64,000 nt of DNA from Blastopirellula sediminis (GCF_020966755.1 NZ_JAJKFT010000010.1:1328720-1392719), one strand, 5' to 3'; positions 1 through 9,217 are shown, counted from the stretch's first letter. The notes: generated by a model from the letters alone, not told the origin. Made by a program: numbers and translations.

Positions 1-3000
1 ATGATCGGCGATTGATTCTTCCCCGGCGTAAACCGAGACGACCTGCGGCGGCGAAGTTGAGAAACGCTGGGCGAAGATATATTCCAACTCGGTGAAGGGG
101 TCGCTGCTAACCCAGCCGATGACAAAGCTTCCCTGATCGTTGATCGCCACCGCCGGATCAAACTGTTCGTAGACGGTGGTCGTGTTTACGAAGAATTCGT
201 CGCCATCCTTCGTCCCATCCGCGGCGAAACGCTGCGCGAAAATGCCGGAACCGCTGCCATCTTGCATGTCGCTGCCCCAAGTGACGACGAATCGACCATC
301 TCCGGTCATCGAAACGTTGGGGGCCGTTTGATCGGATGTTGCGTACGAGCTGACGACGAAAGCGTCGCCAATCGGAACTCCCGCCGCCGAGTATCGTTGT
401 CCGAAGATATCGTTGGCGTAGGTATCTGGCGTGTCTTCAGCCCAGACGAGGACGTAGTTCCCCTCGTCATCCAAGGCGACGGACGGTTCGTCGCTTACCG
501 TATAGGTACTGAAGAGCACCGCATCTCCAGCTGGAGTTCCATCAGCGGCGAATCGACGAACGTAGAGGCCGACGCTGTTTGCGTAATAGACGTCAAATTC
601 GCCTTGGTTATTGAGCGCGATTGTCATTACCTGCGTCGATGTTGTAGTAGCGATGGCGATCGGATCGCCAATCGCTACGCCATCGGACGAAAATCGCTGC
701 GCAAATACTCCTCGCTCTTGGTAGCTCTTGCCATAGCCGCTCCAGGCGATGACAAAATTACCAGCGTCATCCATCGCCGCGACAGGTTTGATATTGTTTG
801 TGGTGACGTATGGATTGACCGAAATCTTGTCTCCAATTTTCTCGCCATCTGCGTTGTAGCGTTGAGCAAAGGGCGCCCCGCCGAGCCCGATCCGCCAGAC
901 AATCACATAATTTCCGTCGCTGTTGATCGCCACCGACGGTTCAAACTGTCCCATCTCGGCAGGATCGACCTGGAACTCACTTCCCGCCCACGTGATCAAA
1001 TCAACCACAATCGTCTGGCGAACTTCATCGCTCCCGCCATCTTCGTCGCTGACCGTCAGCACGACGTCATAGAAACCGATTTCGGTCGGCGTGAACTGGA
1101 ATGTGGTTAGATCGACGCCCGATCCGCTGAACTCTGGGGTCGCCTCCCCGTGTTTGTAGATGGCGTAGTTGTAGGTCAACGTATCGAGCGACCCGGCCGG
1201 ATCGCTCGCGCTGGCGGAGAGGTCGATTGGGCGGTCGACGGGATAGGCGTAATCGAGCGGATCAAGCGTCGCGGTCGGATCGACGTTGTTGACGACCAGC
1301 TCAAACGTGAACGTTGAGATCGCGCCGAAGGAATCTTGGGCGGTAATCGTCACGATGGTTCCGGCGCTCGGACCGTCCGCCACGGGGTACGTCCAGCTCC
1401 ATGTGCCGGCTTGCACGTTCTGCATGATCTGACCGATGTCGGCAGACAACGTCACTTCGTTTCCTTCGGGATCGCTGAACGAGCCGCTATTGGCGGCGGT
1501 CGACCCTTCGTCAGCGGTGACGACTGCGCTGTCGATCGTCACGTCGGGGGGGAGATTGTCGATCGAGACAGACGCGACGCCGTACGAGATGGCGCCTGCC
1601 TGGTTGGTGACCTTCAGTCCGATTTGCAGTTCCTGTGGAGTGTTGAGCGTTAGCGTCGGCATAACGCCGACCGCATCGTCGTATTGGCCGTCCCCGTCCA
1701 GGTCCCATTCGAACGTCAGATCGCCAATCACGTCGACGTCGTCAGTCGTTCCGCTGGCGTCCAGTTGAATGGTTGTGCCAGGCGTCGCAGCGTAGGGGCC
1801 CCCGGCGTCGACATTCGGCCCAGATCGCAGCGCATACAGGCCGCGCGGATTGCCGCTAACCGAGGCGGCGAAGACGACGCCATTGGATAGGGATGCGAGC
1901 CCGACTGGAGTCCCAATGGTTTGAAAGGTGCTGGTCTGTATTTGAAACGTGCCGCTGGCCGTTCCATCGGTCGTCCAAAGCGAGTTGCCTCCTGAAAAGA
2001 AGATCCCTTGGTCGGTCCCCCAGAGCTCGGTGACGTTCACTCTGGCCAGCCATTGCGTTCCGCTGAGAGTACCGTCAGTCTTCCAGAGTGCGGCGGGATT
2101 TCCATCTTTTTCGCCGACGACGTAAAAGTCCCCCTGGAAATACTTATACCAGCTGACTTTGCTCAGGCCGACGTTCTGGAAATCGAGGAACAGCTCCATC
2201 GCATCGGCCGCCTCGTTCAGACGCCATACCTGACGGTAGCCAGGGGCCGAGTTTGCGCTCGAATAGAAATCGAACAACAGTTCGTCGTCGACCGTTTGCA
2301 AATGGATCGAATCGACCGCCAATGGCGTATTGAGATAGAACAGCGGCGTGGCGTTTCCGCTGGCGTCGACCTTCCAGATTGGATTCGCGGTGTTGGCGTC
2401 GTCCGGTAAATAGTACAGACTACCGCCGAAACTCTTCAAAAACGGCGGCGAGGAGTTTACGACCGTCGGCACGTCGGCGACGCGGTAAGTGCCGGCTTCC
2501 GTCCCGTCGGTTCGCCACAGCGTTTGCTGATTTCCGGTGGCGTAGTCGACAAAATAGACGATATCGCCGACGGCGGTGAAATAGTTGGGAACCGAAAACT
2601 TCTGTTGGTTCGAGGAGAGGAGGCTGACCGTCCCTTCCGGAGTTCCGTCCGATTTCCAGAGCTTGCTCGCCGAGGAATCGCCGAGGTAGTTGAAAATGAT
2701 GTTGCCGTTGGCGTAGGCCGGATTGAGCGCCGTGAAGTTGGAGAGCGGAACGCGCTGCTCAACCGTGTCGCCGTCGGTACTCCAGAGACTGTATCGAGTA
2801 GCGTCGCGTGCCGAAAAAAAGAGTTCGTCCTCGACGGGAAAAAAGCTCCCAACGTTCGATCCCTTGGAGCCGGAGTAAATATCCTGCAGGAGGTGCGTTC
2901 CGTCGACCGTGCCGTCGCTCGTCCAGAGCTCCCAGCCGATGCCCAACTGCAAGGCGGTGAAAAAAATCTGGTCTCCAAACTGGGCGTAGGTGTAGTTGGA

Positions 3001-3471
3001 GTAGAGCTCGTTTGCATTCGCGGGATTAAACAGGTACTGGGTCGTGTAATTGTGCACGACCAAAGCGAACGTCGATGTCGATTCCGCCCCCTCGGAGTTG
3101 GTCATCGTGAGCACGACGTCGTACTTCCCGACATCGATCTTCTTGGTGTCGATGCTCCAGTTCCAAGTTCCCGTGCCTGGATTGAAGGAGGTGATCTGAC
3201 CGACGCTGGCGGAAAGAGCGACCGCGCCGGTCGTATGTCCGCCATTGGTCACTTGCGTCCCGGTATAGCCGGCGACAGTGGCGACGTTAATGCTGTTGGT
3301 CGCCAGCGGCGCGCTGTTCGTCGTCACCAGGTCGCCGTCATCGGTCAGAAGCCCAGTGAGACCGTCCCCGGACAGTAGTGAGCGGACTTCGAGTTGCTCG
3401 GTCGCCAAGGGGGAGAAGCGGCGACGTTTTGCGCAGCTTCGGCGCGGTTGGGGAGCGCGAGATTTAGCCAT
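1..3471 (-). CDS. Giant secreted surface protein with ELWxxDGT repeats, PKD-like domain and FAQR repeats (C-terminus outside window)
   Basis: The reading frame is open from an ATG at 3471 to the left edge (1,157 residues), so the C-terminus is missing. Residues 1-45 are basic and contain RRRFSPLATEQLEVRSLLSG, the N-terminal anchor type common on giant planctomycete surface proteins. A cadherin/Ig-like stretch follows (about 60-135). From about 180 to 500 there are repeated ELWTSDGT, LWSTDGD, LWKSDGT, LWRTDGT, LWKTDGT and LWTTDGT units, the ELWxxDGT family, probably a beta-propeller. About 560-640 resembles a PKD domain (GGPYAATPG, TFEWDLDGDG), then come further Ig-like domains. After about residue 830, units of 55-60 residues repeat (VAINSDGNYVIVW, then FAQRYNADG, IGD). 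It is probably exported and may act in adhesion or matrix; no catalytic motif was seen. All plus-strand frames here are shadows. Confidence 0.85.
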   Translation of the reverse strand, partial: MAKSRAPQPRRSCAKRRRFSPLATEQLEVRSLLSGDGLTGLLTDDGDLVTTNSAPLATNSINVATVAGYTGTQVTNGGHTTGAVALSASVGQITSFNPGTGTWNWSIDTKKIDVGKYDVVLTMTNSEGAESTSTFALVVHNYTTQYLFNPANANELYSNYTYAQFGDQIFFTALQLGIGWELWTSDGTVDGTHLLQDIYSGSKGSNVGSFFPVEDELFFSARDATRYSLWSTDGDTVEQRVPLSNFTALNPAYANGNIIFNYLGDSSASKLWKSDGTPEGTVSLLSSNQQKFSVPNYFTAVGDIVYFVDYATGNQQTLWRTDGTEAGTYRVADVPTVVNSSPPFLKSFGGSLYYLPDDANTANPIWKVDASGNATPLFYLNTPLAVDSIHLQTVDDELLFDFYSSANSAPGYRQVWRLNEAADAMELFLDFQNVGLSKVSWYKYFQGDFYVVGEKDGNPAALWKTDGTLSGTQWLARVNVTELWGTDQGIFFSGGNSLWTTDGTASGTFQIQTSTFQTIGTPVGLASLSNGVVFAASVSGNPRGLYALRSGPNVDAGGPYAATPGTTIQLDASGTTDDVDVIGDLTFEWDLDGDGQYDDAVGVMPTLTLNTPQELQIGLKVTNQAGAISYGVASVSIDNLPPDVTIDSAVVTADEGSTAANSGSFSDPEGNEVTLSADIGQIMQNVQAGTWSWTYPVADGPSAGTIVTITAQDSFGAISTFTFELVVNNVDPTATLDPLDYAYPVDRPIDLSASASDPAGSLDTLTYNYAIYKHGEATPEFSGSGVDLTTFQFTPTEIGFYDVVLTVSDEDGGSDEVRQTIVVDLITWAGSEFQVDPAEMGQFEPSVAINSDGNYVIVWRIGLGGAPFAQRYNADGEKIGDKISVNPYVTTNNIKPVAAMDDAGNFVIAWSGYGKSYQERGVFAQRFSSDGVAIGDPIAIATTTSTQVMTIALNNQGEFDVYYANSVGLYVRRFAADGTPAGDAVLFSTYTVSDEPSVALDDEGNYVLVWAEDTPDTYANDIFGQRYSAAGVPIGDAFVVSSYATSDQTAPNVSMTGDGRFVVTWGSDMQDGSGSGIFAQRFAADGTKDGDEFFVNTTTVYEQFDPAVAINDQGSFVIGWVSSDPFTELEYIFAQRFSTSPPQVVSVYAGEESIADH

Positions 3472-3729
3472 GGGAGAGGGGATCCGTAAGATGCTGGCTC
3501 AAGGGAGAAGGGCGGACCGAACTGGCCGTCGATATTCAGGGGGGAAATCACGGCGGGCTGTACCGGATAAGTCAAAGTAGTGCCACTTAGATGGGTGGGT
3601 AGCGATGGCCCTGTCTGGTTGTGGTCGATAATAGACGAATATTTTGCCTAAATCAATCAGTTTCGCAGCGGCGCCGGCATCTTTCCCGCCACCCGAATTC
3701 ACGGTACATTAACGACTTGCGCTAGACCG

Positions 3730-3824
3730 ACGCCGCCGACTTCTAGGCGGCGCTTCCGGCTTTCGGGACTGCCTGGAAGGCCTTTGCGAGCCCCTTTGGG
3801 CTCGGTCCGCCGCGGAAATGCGGC
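3730..3824 (+). promoter_or_regulatory. Three consecutive stem-loops in the pyrC leader
   Basis: The 455-base gap 3472-3926 holds no convincing gene. Within it are three perfect stems in a row: CGCCGCC/GGCGGCG (3731-3737 with 3746-3752), CGAGCCC/GGGCTCG around a CTTT loop (3787-3793 with 3798-3804), and GCCGC/GCGGC (3809-3813 with 3820-3824). None has a T-run, so they are not simple terminators. They end about 100 bases before pyrC and may be a structured 5' leader. Calling them regulatory is inference. Confidence 0.3.
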
Positions 3825-3926
3825 CCGACAGGAATCTATCTCCGCTTCCGACGATGCGACCAGCTTGTCGCCGCCAGGAAGCGTTAAATCTCGCCTGCAG
3901 CCGTTCGCGGCCATCGAGGAAATAGC

Positions 3927-5261
3927 ATGAAAACGCTGATTAAGAACGCCACCGTGATGCTGCCGGACGGTCCCTCCAAGACGTCGGTCTTGATCGATGG
4001 GGCGACCATCGCCGAGATCGACCCGGCCGACACCGTGGAAGCGGATGAAACCGTCTACGCCTACGGCATGCATCTGCTGCCGGGCGTGATCGACGCCCAC
4101 GTCCACATGCGCGATCCCGGCGGTACCGAGAAGGAAGATCTCCGCACCGGCAGCATGGCGGCCGCCAAAGGGGGCGTGACCACGTTCCTGGACATGCCCA
4201 ACACCAGCCCGGCCACGATCTCGCAGAAGATGCTGGATGAAAAGCTGACTCTCGCTTCGGTCAAAAGCGTGGTCAACTACGGCTTTTTCATCGGCGCCAC
4301 GCTCGACAACATCGCCGAACTGAAGAAGGCGAAACGCACCCCGGGCATCAAGATTTACATGGGGAGCACCACCGGCGATCTCTTCCTGAAAGATCCCGGC
4401 ATGCTGGAAGCGATCTTCGCCGAAACCAAGCTGCCGATCGCCGTGCACGCCGAAGACGAAAACATCATCACCCGCAACTTTGAAGAGTTCGGGCTGACCC
4501 GCAACGTCGTCGATCACTCGAGGATTCGTACGCCGGAAGCGGAAGCGTCGGCCGTTCGCAAAGCGGTTGCGCTGGCGAAGGAATACAAGCACCGGCTTCA
4601 CCTTTGCCACATTTCGTCGGAACTGGCGCTGGCCGAATTTGAAGACCACGCCGATCTGATCACCGCCGAAGTGACGCCGCATCACTTGCTGATGAACGAT
4701 TCGGACTACATGAATCTGGGGACGCTGGCCCAGATGAATCCGGCCCTGAAATCGGCCTCGGACAACGCCGCGCTGCTGCAGGCGCTGCTGGACGATCAGA
4801 TTCAGATCGTCGCGACCGATCACGCGCCGCATCGCTACGAAGACAAGTGCCAACGCTATCCCGATAGCCCGTCCGGCGTTCCCGGCGTCGAGACCGTGCT
4901 GCCGCTGATGCTCGACCTGGTCCACAAAGAAAAGTGCACGCTGGAGGACGTCGTCCACTGGCTGTGCGAAGGACCGGCGCTGGTCTGGGACATCATGGAG
5001 AAGGGGCGGATCGAAGTTGGCTATGACGCCGACCTGGTGCTGGTCGACATGAACAAGTCGGTCGCGCTGCGTGGCCCGAACATGCAAACGAAGTGCCGCT
5101 GGACCCCGTTCGAAGGACGCGAAGTGACCGGCTGGCCGGTTCGCACCTGGGTCTGCGGCAAAGAAGTCTATCGCGAAGGGGAATTCGACCTCTCGCGCCC
5201 CGGCGTCGAAGTGATGTTCGATCACTCGCGGGGCGGTTACTGGGCCGGCATCGACGGCTAG
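3927..5261 (+). CDS. pyrC: Dihydroorotase (type III/Bacteroidetes-like)
   Basis: Cyclic amidohydrolase of 444 residues that would close carbamoyl-aspartate to dihydroorotate in cytosolic pyrimidine synthesis. Metal-site motifs are in place: GVIDAHVHMRDPG (about 54-66), GIKIYMGSTTG (about 141; the Lys sits where this superfamily usually has its carboxylated lysine), AVHAED (about 172), HLCHISS (about 226) and ATDHAPH (about 295), followed by GVPGVET. The arrangement HVHxRDPG plus IKxxMGSTTG resembles the long dihydroorotase of Bacteroidetes more than the short E. coli PyrC. Allantoinase or hydantoinase is the main alternative. No other pyr gene is nearby. The ATG follows GAGGAAATAGC. It ends before a strong intrinsic terminator. 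A 508-residue minus-strand frame over it is a shadow. Confidence 0.9.
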   Translation: MKTLIKNATVMLPDGPSKTSVLIDGATIAEIDPADTVEADETVYAYGMHLLPGVIDAHVHMRDPGGTEKEDLRTGSMAAAKGGVTTFLDMPNTSPATISQKMLDEKLTLASVKSVVNYGFFIGATLDNIAELKKAKRTPGIKIYMGSTTGDLFLKDPGMLEAIFAETKLPIAVHAEDENIITRNFEEFGLTRNVVDHSRIRTPEAEASAVRKAVALAKEYKHRLHLCHISSELALAEFEDHADLITAEVTPHHLLMNDSDYMNLGTLAQMNPALKSASDNAALLQALLDDQIQIVATDHAPHRYEDKCQRYPDSPSGVPGVETVLPLMLDLVHKEKCTLEDVVHWLCEGPALVWDIMEKGRIEVGYDADLVLVDMNKSVALRGPNMQTKCRWTPFEGREVTGWPVRTWVCGKEVYREGEFDLSRPGVEVMFDHSRGGYWAGIDG

Positions 5262-5286
5262 TCGTCACGACAACTCGCAAATCAAA

Positions 5287-5317
5287 AACGCCGACCTTTT
5301 GGTCGGCGTTTTTTTTT
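5287..5317 (+). terminator. Rho-independent terminator after pyrC
   Basis: Perfect 10-bp stem AACGCCGACC/GGTCGGCGTT with a TTTT loop, followed directly by a run of T. It lies 25 bases after the pyrC stop. Confidence 0.92.
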
Positions 5318-5696
5318 CTTCGATCCGACCGGCCATTCGCCGCATGGAAGCATTCTCATTTTATGCAATGGCGCCGCTTCCTATTCGCTTTACGGCGTGG
5401 CAGCCACACTCTGTACGTGGAGCTTCTTTGCGAATCTGGTGGGGTTTGCGGCAGCAACTGAGGCTCGAAACAAAACTCATGAGCACCATAGTTTTTGGAA
5501 AGCAAACAGCTCACAAGAGCTGTAAATAGATGCAAAGAAAAAGCAAAAAAAAGCAAAACATTGGACGTGGTTCCGTTGTTAAGTACTAAATGGGATTAGT
5601 GGCGCGAATTATTTCTTTAAATGGATATGTTTCTATTTGACGACATGGCCACATTTTTCAATTCACCTTCATTTCTTTTCATGTGAGTTCTGCCAT
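5318..5696. other. AT-rich intergenic leader before a pseudopilin gene
   Basis: No gene is visible. The stretch is clearly richer in A+T than its surroundings (A-tracts near 5535-5560, TTTCTTTAAAT near 5612) and holds a small hairpin ACAGCT/AGCTGT at 5506-5523. It probably contains the promoter of the pseudopilin gene. An unannotated small RNA cannot be excluded. Confidence 0.35.
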
Positions 5697-6632
5697 ATGA
5701 GCGCTCGTTTTTTCTCGTCTCACCCTTCTCGACGCGGTTTTACCTTGGTCGAGCTGCTGGTGGTAATTGCGATCATCGGCGTGTTGATCGCGCTCTTGTT
5801 GCCGGCGGTACAGCAGGCTCGCGAAGCGGCTCGCCGGATGACCTGCAGCAACAATCTGAAGCAGATTGGACTCTCGCTCCACAACTACCACGACACCTAC
5901 AACCGCCTTCCCCCGGGCATCGTCACCAGCAATCAACTTTGCTGGAGCGCCATGTTGCTGCCGTTTATCGAACAAGGGAATCTTTGGGACGCACTAGGAA
6001 CGGCCGGCGCATTCAATGGGCCGTGGGAGGACATCACCGCTGTGACGACGACCGGCGTGGGCGGACGTCCGCCGCTGGCGCAAACGCCGCTGACCGCTTA
6101 CCTTTGCCCGTCCGATCCAGGGGGCGATCTGAATAAGAAATTAGGAGGAACCGGCGGGATCTACTTCGCGAAGTCGAATTACATCGGCGTCTTCTCCGCC
6201 TACTACAACGCGACCGACCCGGTTTCGACCGGCACCGGCGGCAGCGATCGCCCGGCGGTATTCACCGACGACTCGCAAACCAAGTTCCGCGACATCACCG
6301 ATGGTCTGAGCAATACGATCATCGTCGCCGAGCGTTGCTCGCAGGGTGGGCCGACCGCGTCGCTCTGGATTGGCTACCACAACGATTTCGGCGGCAGCAT
6401 CTCCGGTTCGATCTCTCAGTTCCAGGTGCGCATCCGGATGGAACGGGTCTCGAACGACACTGATTATGTGATCAACGGTTCGACCACCTACAACCCGAGC
6501 AGTCTGCATCCTGGCGGCGCTCAGTTCCTGTTTGGGGACGCCAGCGTCCAATTTGTGCCGGAGACGATTCCGCTGCGCACGCAAGCGGCCCTTGGCACGA
6601 TGGACGGTGGCGAAGTGATTCAGCCTTACTAG
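5697..6632 (+). CDS. DUF1559 pseudopilin-like protein
   Basis: The 311-residue protein starts at ATG 5697 (MSARFFSSHPSRRG), which places the prepilin peptidase site [12 protein letters not shown] at residues 12-20; an upstream in-frame ATG at 5637 would add an implausible 20-residue leader. The hydrophobic helix [19 protein letters not shown] is followed by the family sequence SNNLKQIGLSLHNYHDTY and a C-terminal LHPGGAQFLFGDASV, the H-x-G-G/DG block of DUF1559. These proteins occur in very high copy number in planctomycetes and are thought to be exported by a type II secretion-like route; the substrate or role is unknown. A lipoprotein gene follows 53 bases downstream, as at 18.2-19.7 kb. Confidence 0.93.
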   Translation: MSARFFSSHPSRRGFTLVELLVVIAIIGVLIALLLPAVQQAREAARRMTCSNNLKQIGLSLHNYHDTYNRLPPGIVTSNQLCWSAMLLPFIEQGNLWDALGTAGAFNGPWEDITAVTTTGVGGRPPLAQTPLTAYLCPSDPGGDLNKKLGGTGGIYFAKSNYIGVFSAYYNATDPVSTGTGGSDRPAVFTDDSQTKFRDITDGLSNTIIVAERCSQGGPTASLWIGYHNDFGGSISGSISQFQVRIRMERVSNDTDYVINGSTTYNPSSLHPGGAQFLFGDASVQFVPETIPLRTQAALGTMDGGEVIQPY

Positions 6633-6685
6633 TCGCGGCGAAGCGTACCTCTTTTTTTCGAAGTCTTTTGAATTTGGCGATTCTC

Positions 6686-7117
6686 ATGAACGTTGAACAG
6701 TTTTTCTCGCCGCAGAAGTTGGCGCCAGTCGCCATCATCGCGGCGAGCATGATTCTCGGCTGCGGCGGCGTCAGCGGTCCGCAGTTAGGCACGGTTTCCG
6801 GGACGGTCACGTTGAACGGCAAGCCGCTGCCCGACGCGACGGTCAACTTCTACCACGAAAATGATCGTCCCGCGCACGGCAAGACCGACGCCAACGGGCG
6901 GTACGAACTGCAGTTCACCAATACCCGCATGGGAGCGATCGTTGGTGAAAACGTCGTCCGCATCACCGCGGCGACCGTCGAGGGAGAAGGAGTGAAGCCG
7001 AAAAAGGAAATCCTGCCGGCGATGTACAACACCGATTCCGAACTGCGCTATGACGTAAAAGCCGGGTCGAACGCCGACGCCAACTTCGACCTGAAGCGAT
7101 CAACCGGAGGAGGTTAA
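6686..7117 (+). CDS. Carboxypeptidase-regulatory-like lipoprotein
   Basis: A lipoprotein of 143 residues. It has an N-terminal signal with lipobox-like ASMILGC near residue 27, then a single Ig-like/transthyretin-type domain: GTVSGTVTLNGKPLPDATVNF, then KTDANGRYEL. This is the usual partner of DUF1559 pseudopilins in planctomycetes. The ATG at 6686 (MNVEQFF) was preferred to the codon at 6668 because it gives a compact signal peptide. The pair is closed by a hairpin terminator. The domain is not catalytic by itself; a structural or binding role at the outer surface is inferred. Confidence 0.85.
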   Translation: MNVEQFFSPQKLAPVAIIAASMILGCGGVSGPQLGTVSGTVTLNGKPLPDATVNFYHENDRPAHGKTDANGRYELQFTNTRMGAIVGENVVRITAATVEGEGVKPKKEILPAMYNTDSELRYDVKAGSNADANFDLKRSTGGG

Positions 7118-7139
7118 TCGCATCTTATCGAACGCGAAA

Positions 7140-7166
7140 AACGCCTCGCCGGTCGAGGCGTTTTTT
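7140..7166. terminator. Bidirectional terminator between convergent genes
   Basis: AACGCCTCG/CGAGGCGTT, a 9-bp stem with a 5-base loop, has a T-run on the plus side (TTTTTTG) and an A-run on the left, which reads as T on the minus strand. It can end both the lipoprotein gene and the convergent small secreted protein gene. Confidence 0.85.
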
Positions 7167-7184
7167 GTTTCTTGCGTCGCGGCT

Positions 7185-7658
7185 TTAATCGCCGCGTCGC
7201 CAACTGGGAACGGTGCGATTGGCTTCCGCTCGCGGGGCGATCAGGCCGGGACGAGAAGGGCCGCGATAGAGAGTCGCTTCGGCTCGTTCGGTCGCCGTCA
7301 GCCGGGGCAGGGGACGCGTCGAGCGATAGTAACGCTCCAGTCCCAATTTCGGTTGTTCATACCCGCGCGGCGATTGCGCGGGGAGCGGAAAGCCGTTGGG
7401 GAAGGTCGCATCGGCGCGGCGACGATAGGGGAGCGTCGGCAGCTTGCCGGCCGAGTCGAGACCGCCTTGGTCGAGCAAGTACTGATCGATCGCCGGTCGT
7501 CGCGTTACGCCGCTATAGAGCGAGCCGTATAGGTATTGCTCGCGGGTCGACAATCGCCGGAGCGATGTTGAGGACGGCGCGGTATCTTTCGGCAGATCTT
7601 GCCCACTTGCCGGTAAGGCCAAGAGGAGCAAACCGATCAGCGCGATGGCATGTTTCAT
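7185..7658 (-). CDS. Small secreted protein of unknown function
   Basis: A protein of 157 residues with a clear Sec signal (MKHAIALIGLLLLALPASGQ, cleavage after about residue 19). The mature part is basic, rich in Arg, Pro, Leu and Tyr, and has no motif I recognise; segments such as STREQYLYGSLYSG and TATERAEATLYRG look faintly repetitive. The plus-strand frame over the same bases has no such signal and was rejected. It lies 54 bases downstream of the metallopeptidase lipoprotein, so the two may share a transcript. Confidence 0.65.
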   Translation of the reverse strand: MKHAIALIGLLLLALPASGQDLPKDTAPSSTSLRRLSTREQYLYGSLYSGVTRRPAIDQYLLDQGGLDSAGKLPTLPYRRRADATFPNGFPLPAQSPRGYEQPKLGLERYYRSTRPLPRLTATERAEATLYRGPSRPGLIAPRAEANRTVPSWRRGD

Positions 7659-7711
7659 GACGTTCTCCCTACTTCCAGAATAGGGATCTGAGGGGCAAAG
7701 GCAAATTGCCG

Positions 7712-9217
7712 CTATTGCGCCTTCTCGCGAACTGCGATCTCAATCTCGCCGACGTTGTCGGCCAGTTGGCCGGGATTGTCGTTCACCTTCATGTACAAGG
7801 TTGCGGTCAGCGGCGGGGTCAACGTCCGCTGCGTTCCGACCGTTTCGGAGATCGTCAGCGGCGATGCGCCGGGGCCTTTCCAGTCGTCAGGCCGAAGTCC
7901 GCAAAGCAGTTGACCAAGCGGACGCTCGTTGAAGTAGTGGAGCGTGACGCCGTTCGGTTCGCAGGGCCAATCCGGGTTTTGCTGCAGCAAGTAACGGCCG
8001 CGGGCGGCGATCTCGTAGGTCTTGCCTGCTTCCAGCAGAATACCAGTCGACTGCCAACCTTGGTTCGTCTGAATGACCGCGGTCGCCGTATCGCCGGCGA
8101 TCGGTTTGCCGGGAGCGTAAGCGATGCGGTTGCGAGTGAAGTCGTAGCCGTAGTCGGCGTTGGCGACGAACATCTGCCACCCTTCGTTGATTTCGGGCCA
8201 CTGGTCGGCGAGCGACTCTTGAAAGCGGCGGTTCATGTCGTAGCCAAGTCGGACGTATTCCTGCAGCTTGCGGAATTCGTCATGCGTCCGCGGATCGGTT
8301 TCCAGATAAGTGACCGCACCCCAGCACCAGCCGTATGGCGACGTTTGCAAGTGAGCGTCAAGCGCGTAGTTCATCACGTCGTCGAGCGTTTTCCCTTGTC
8401 GCGCCGCAAAGTCTTCTTTGATGATCTTGATCCGACCCCACATCGGCATCTCTTCTTTCGAAGCGGGGACGACGCCGATGGTCAACTTGCCGTCGCGCCA
8501 GTAGTGCGTGCCGAAATACTCGGCGATTCCTTCCGAGTACCACGGAGGTCCTCCGCCGCCGAACATCCGTTCCATGAAGCTGTGCGTTCCTTCGTGCAGC
8601 AGCAAATGTCGGCGATACTGCGGGCTCGGCTGTTCGCGCAACCAGAAAGCGTCTCCGCGAGCATAGCCATGCAAGAATTTCGGCAGGTCGTTCGGTAACA
8701 TCCCGGCGGCGACGAACGGCTCTTCGCGCGACATGAGGCACCCCTTGGTGTGCCAATTGGCGAACTTGACCGGATCGACGTTGAAGTATTCGCACCAGAG
8801 AGGAAAGGCCGCGTCAAACACAGTCGGCAACTCGTCCACTTCGGGGGAAGTGGGCAAGTCGGTGATCAGCGTCAGATGTTTTCCCTTGATCTGCCGTAGG
8901 CCGTTGGCGGCGAGCGTCGCCGGGTCGATCTCAAACTCGACACGCGGTTCGATCGGCGCCGGCCGAAAGCGATCCCCGGCGCCATCGTCGTTCATGAACT
9001 GATTCAGAACGGCGATCGAGCCGTCGTCATCTTTCTTGGCTGGCTCCATCGTCGCGCGGCGCACCGGTTCGGTCGGCTTCGCCGGCTTTTCTTCGACGAT
9101 TGGCTGTCGGGTCGGTTGGGGAGTCGCTGCGACTTGAGGCGCCGGCGCCGCGGTCGGCTTGTCGCTCGATCCGCAACCGAACAAAACTAGCGTCATGCCG
9201 ATCAGCAGCCATCGCAT
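7712..9217 (-). CDS. Putative gluzincin metallopeptidase lipoprotein
   Basis: A protein of 501 residues. The N-terminus MRWLLIGMTLVLFGC is a lipoprotein signal, followed by a low-complexity linker rich in Pro, Ala and Lys (20-55). The zinc motif HEGTH sits near residue 206 in LLLHEGTHSF, with WYSEGIAEYFGTHYW about 20 residues later supplying the third ligand (E), the gluzincin plan. The N-terminal part (LTLITDLPTSPEV) matches the usual start of DUF1570-like planctomycete peptidases. The C-terminal 120 residues look like a beta-sandwich. It should act on the periplasmic side of a membrane; its substrate is unknown. Confidence 0.8.
   Translation of the reverse strand: MRWLLIGMTLVLFGCGSSDKPTAAPAPQVAATPQPTRQPIVEEKPAKPTEPVRRATMEPAKKDDDGSIAVLNQFMNDDGAGDRFRPAPIEPRVEFEIDPATLAANGLRQIKGKHLTLITDLPTSPEVDELPTVFDAAFPLWCEYFNVDPVKFANWHTKGCLMSREEPFVAAGMLPNDLPKFLHGYARGDAFWLREQPSPQYRRHLLLHEGTHSFMERMFGGGGPPWYSEGIAEYFGTHYWRDGKLTIGVVPASKEEMPMWGRIKIIKEDFAARQGKTLDDVMNYALDAHLQTSPYGWCWGAVTYLETDPRTHDEFRKLQEYVRLGYDMNRRFQESLADQWPEINEGWQMFVANADYGYDFTRNRIAYAPGKPIAGDTATAVIQTNQGWQSTGILLEAGKTYEIAARGRYLLQQNPDWPCEPNGVTLHYFNERPLGQLLCGLRPDDWKGPGASPLTISETVGTQRTLTPPLTATLYMKVNDNPGQLADNVGEIEIAVREKAQ

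Noticed and set aside
262-3378. Several plus-strand open frames of 100-280 codons
   Set aside because: They are antisense shadows of the minus-strand giant protein, whose domain repeats are readable without a break from 3471 to 1.
3699-5225. 508-codon minus-strand frame
   Set aside because: Shadow of pyrC; composition (Val, Arg, His, Gln-rich) is typical of antisense frames and there is no motif.
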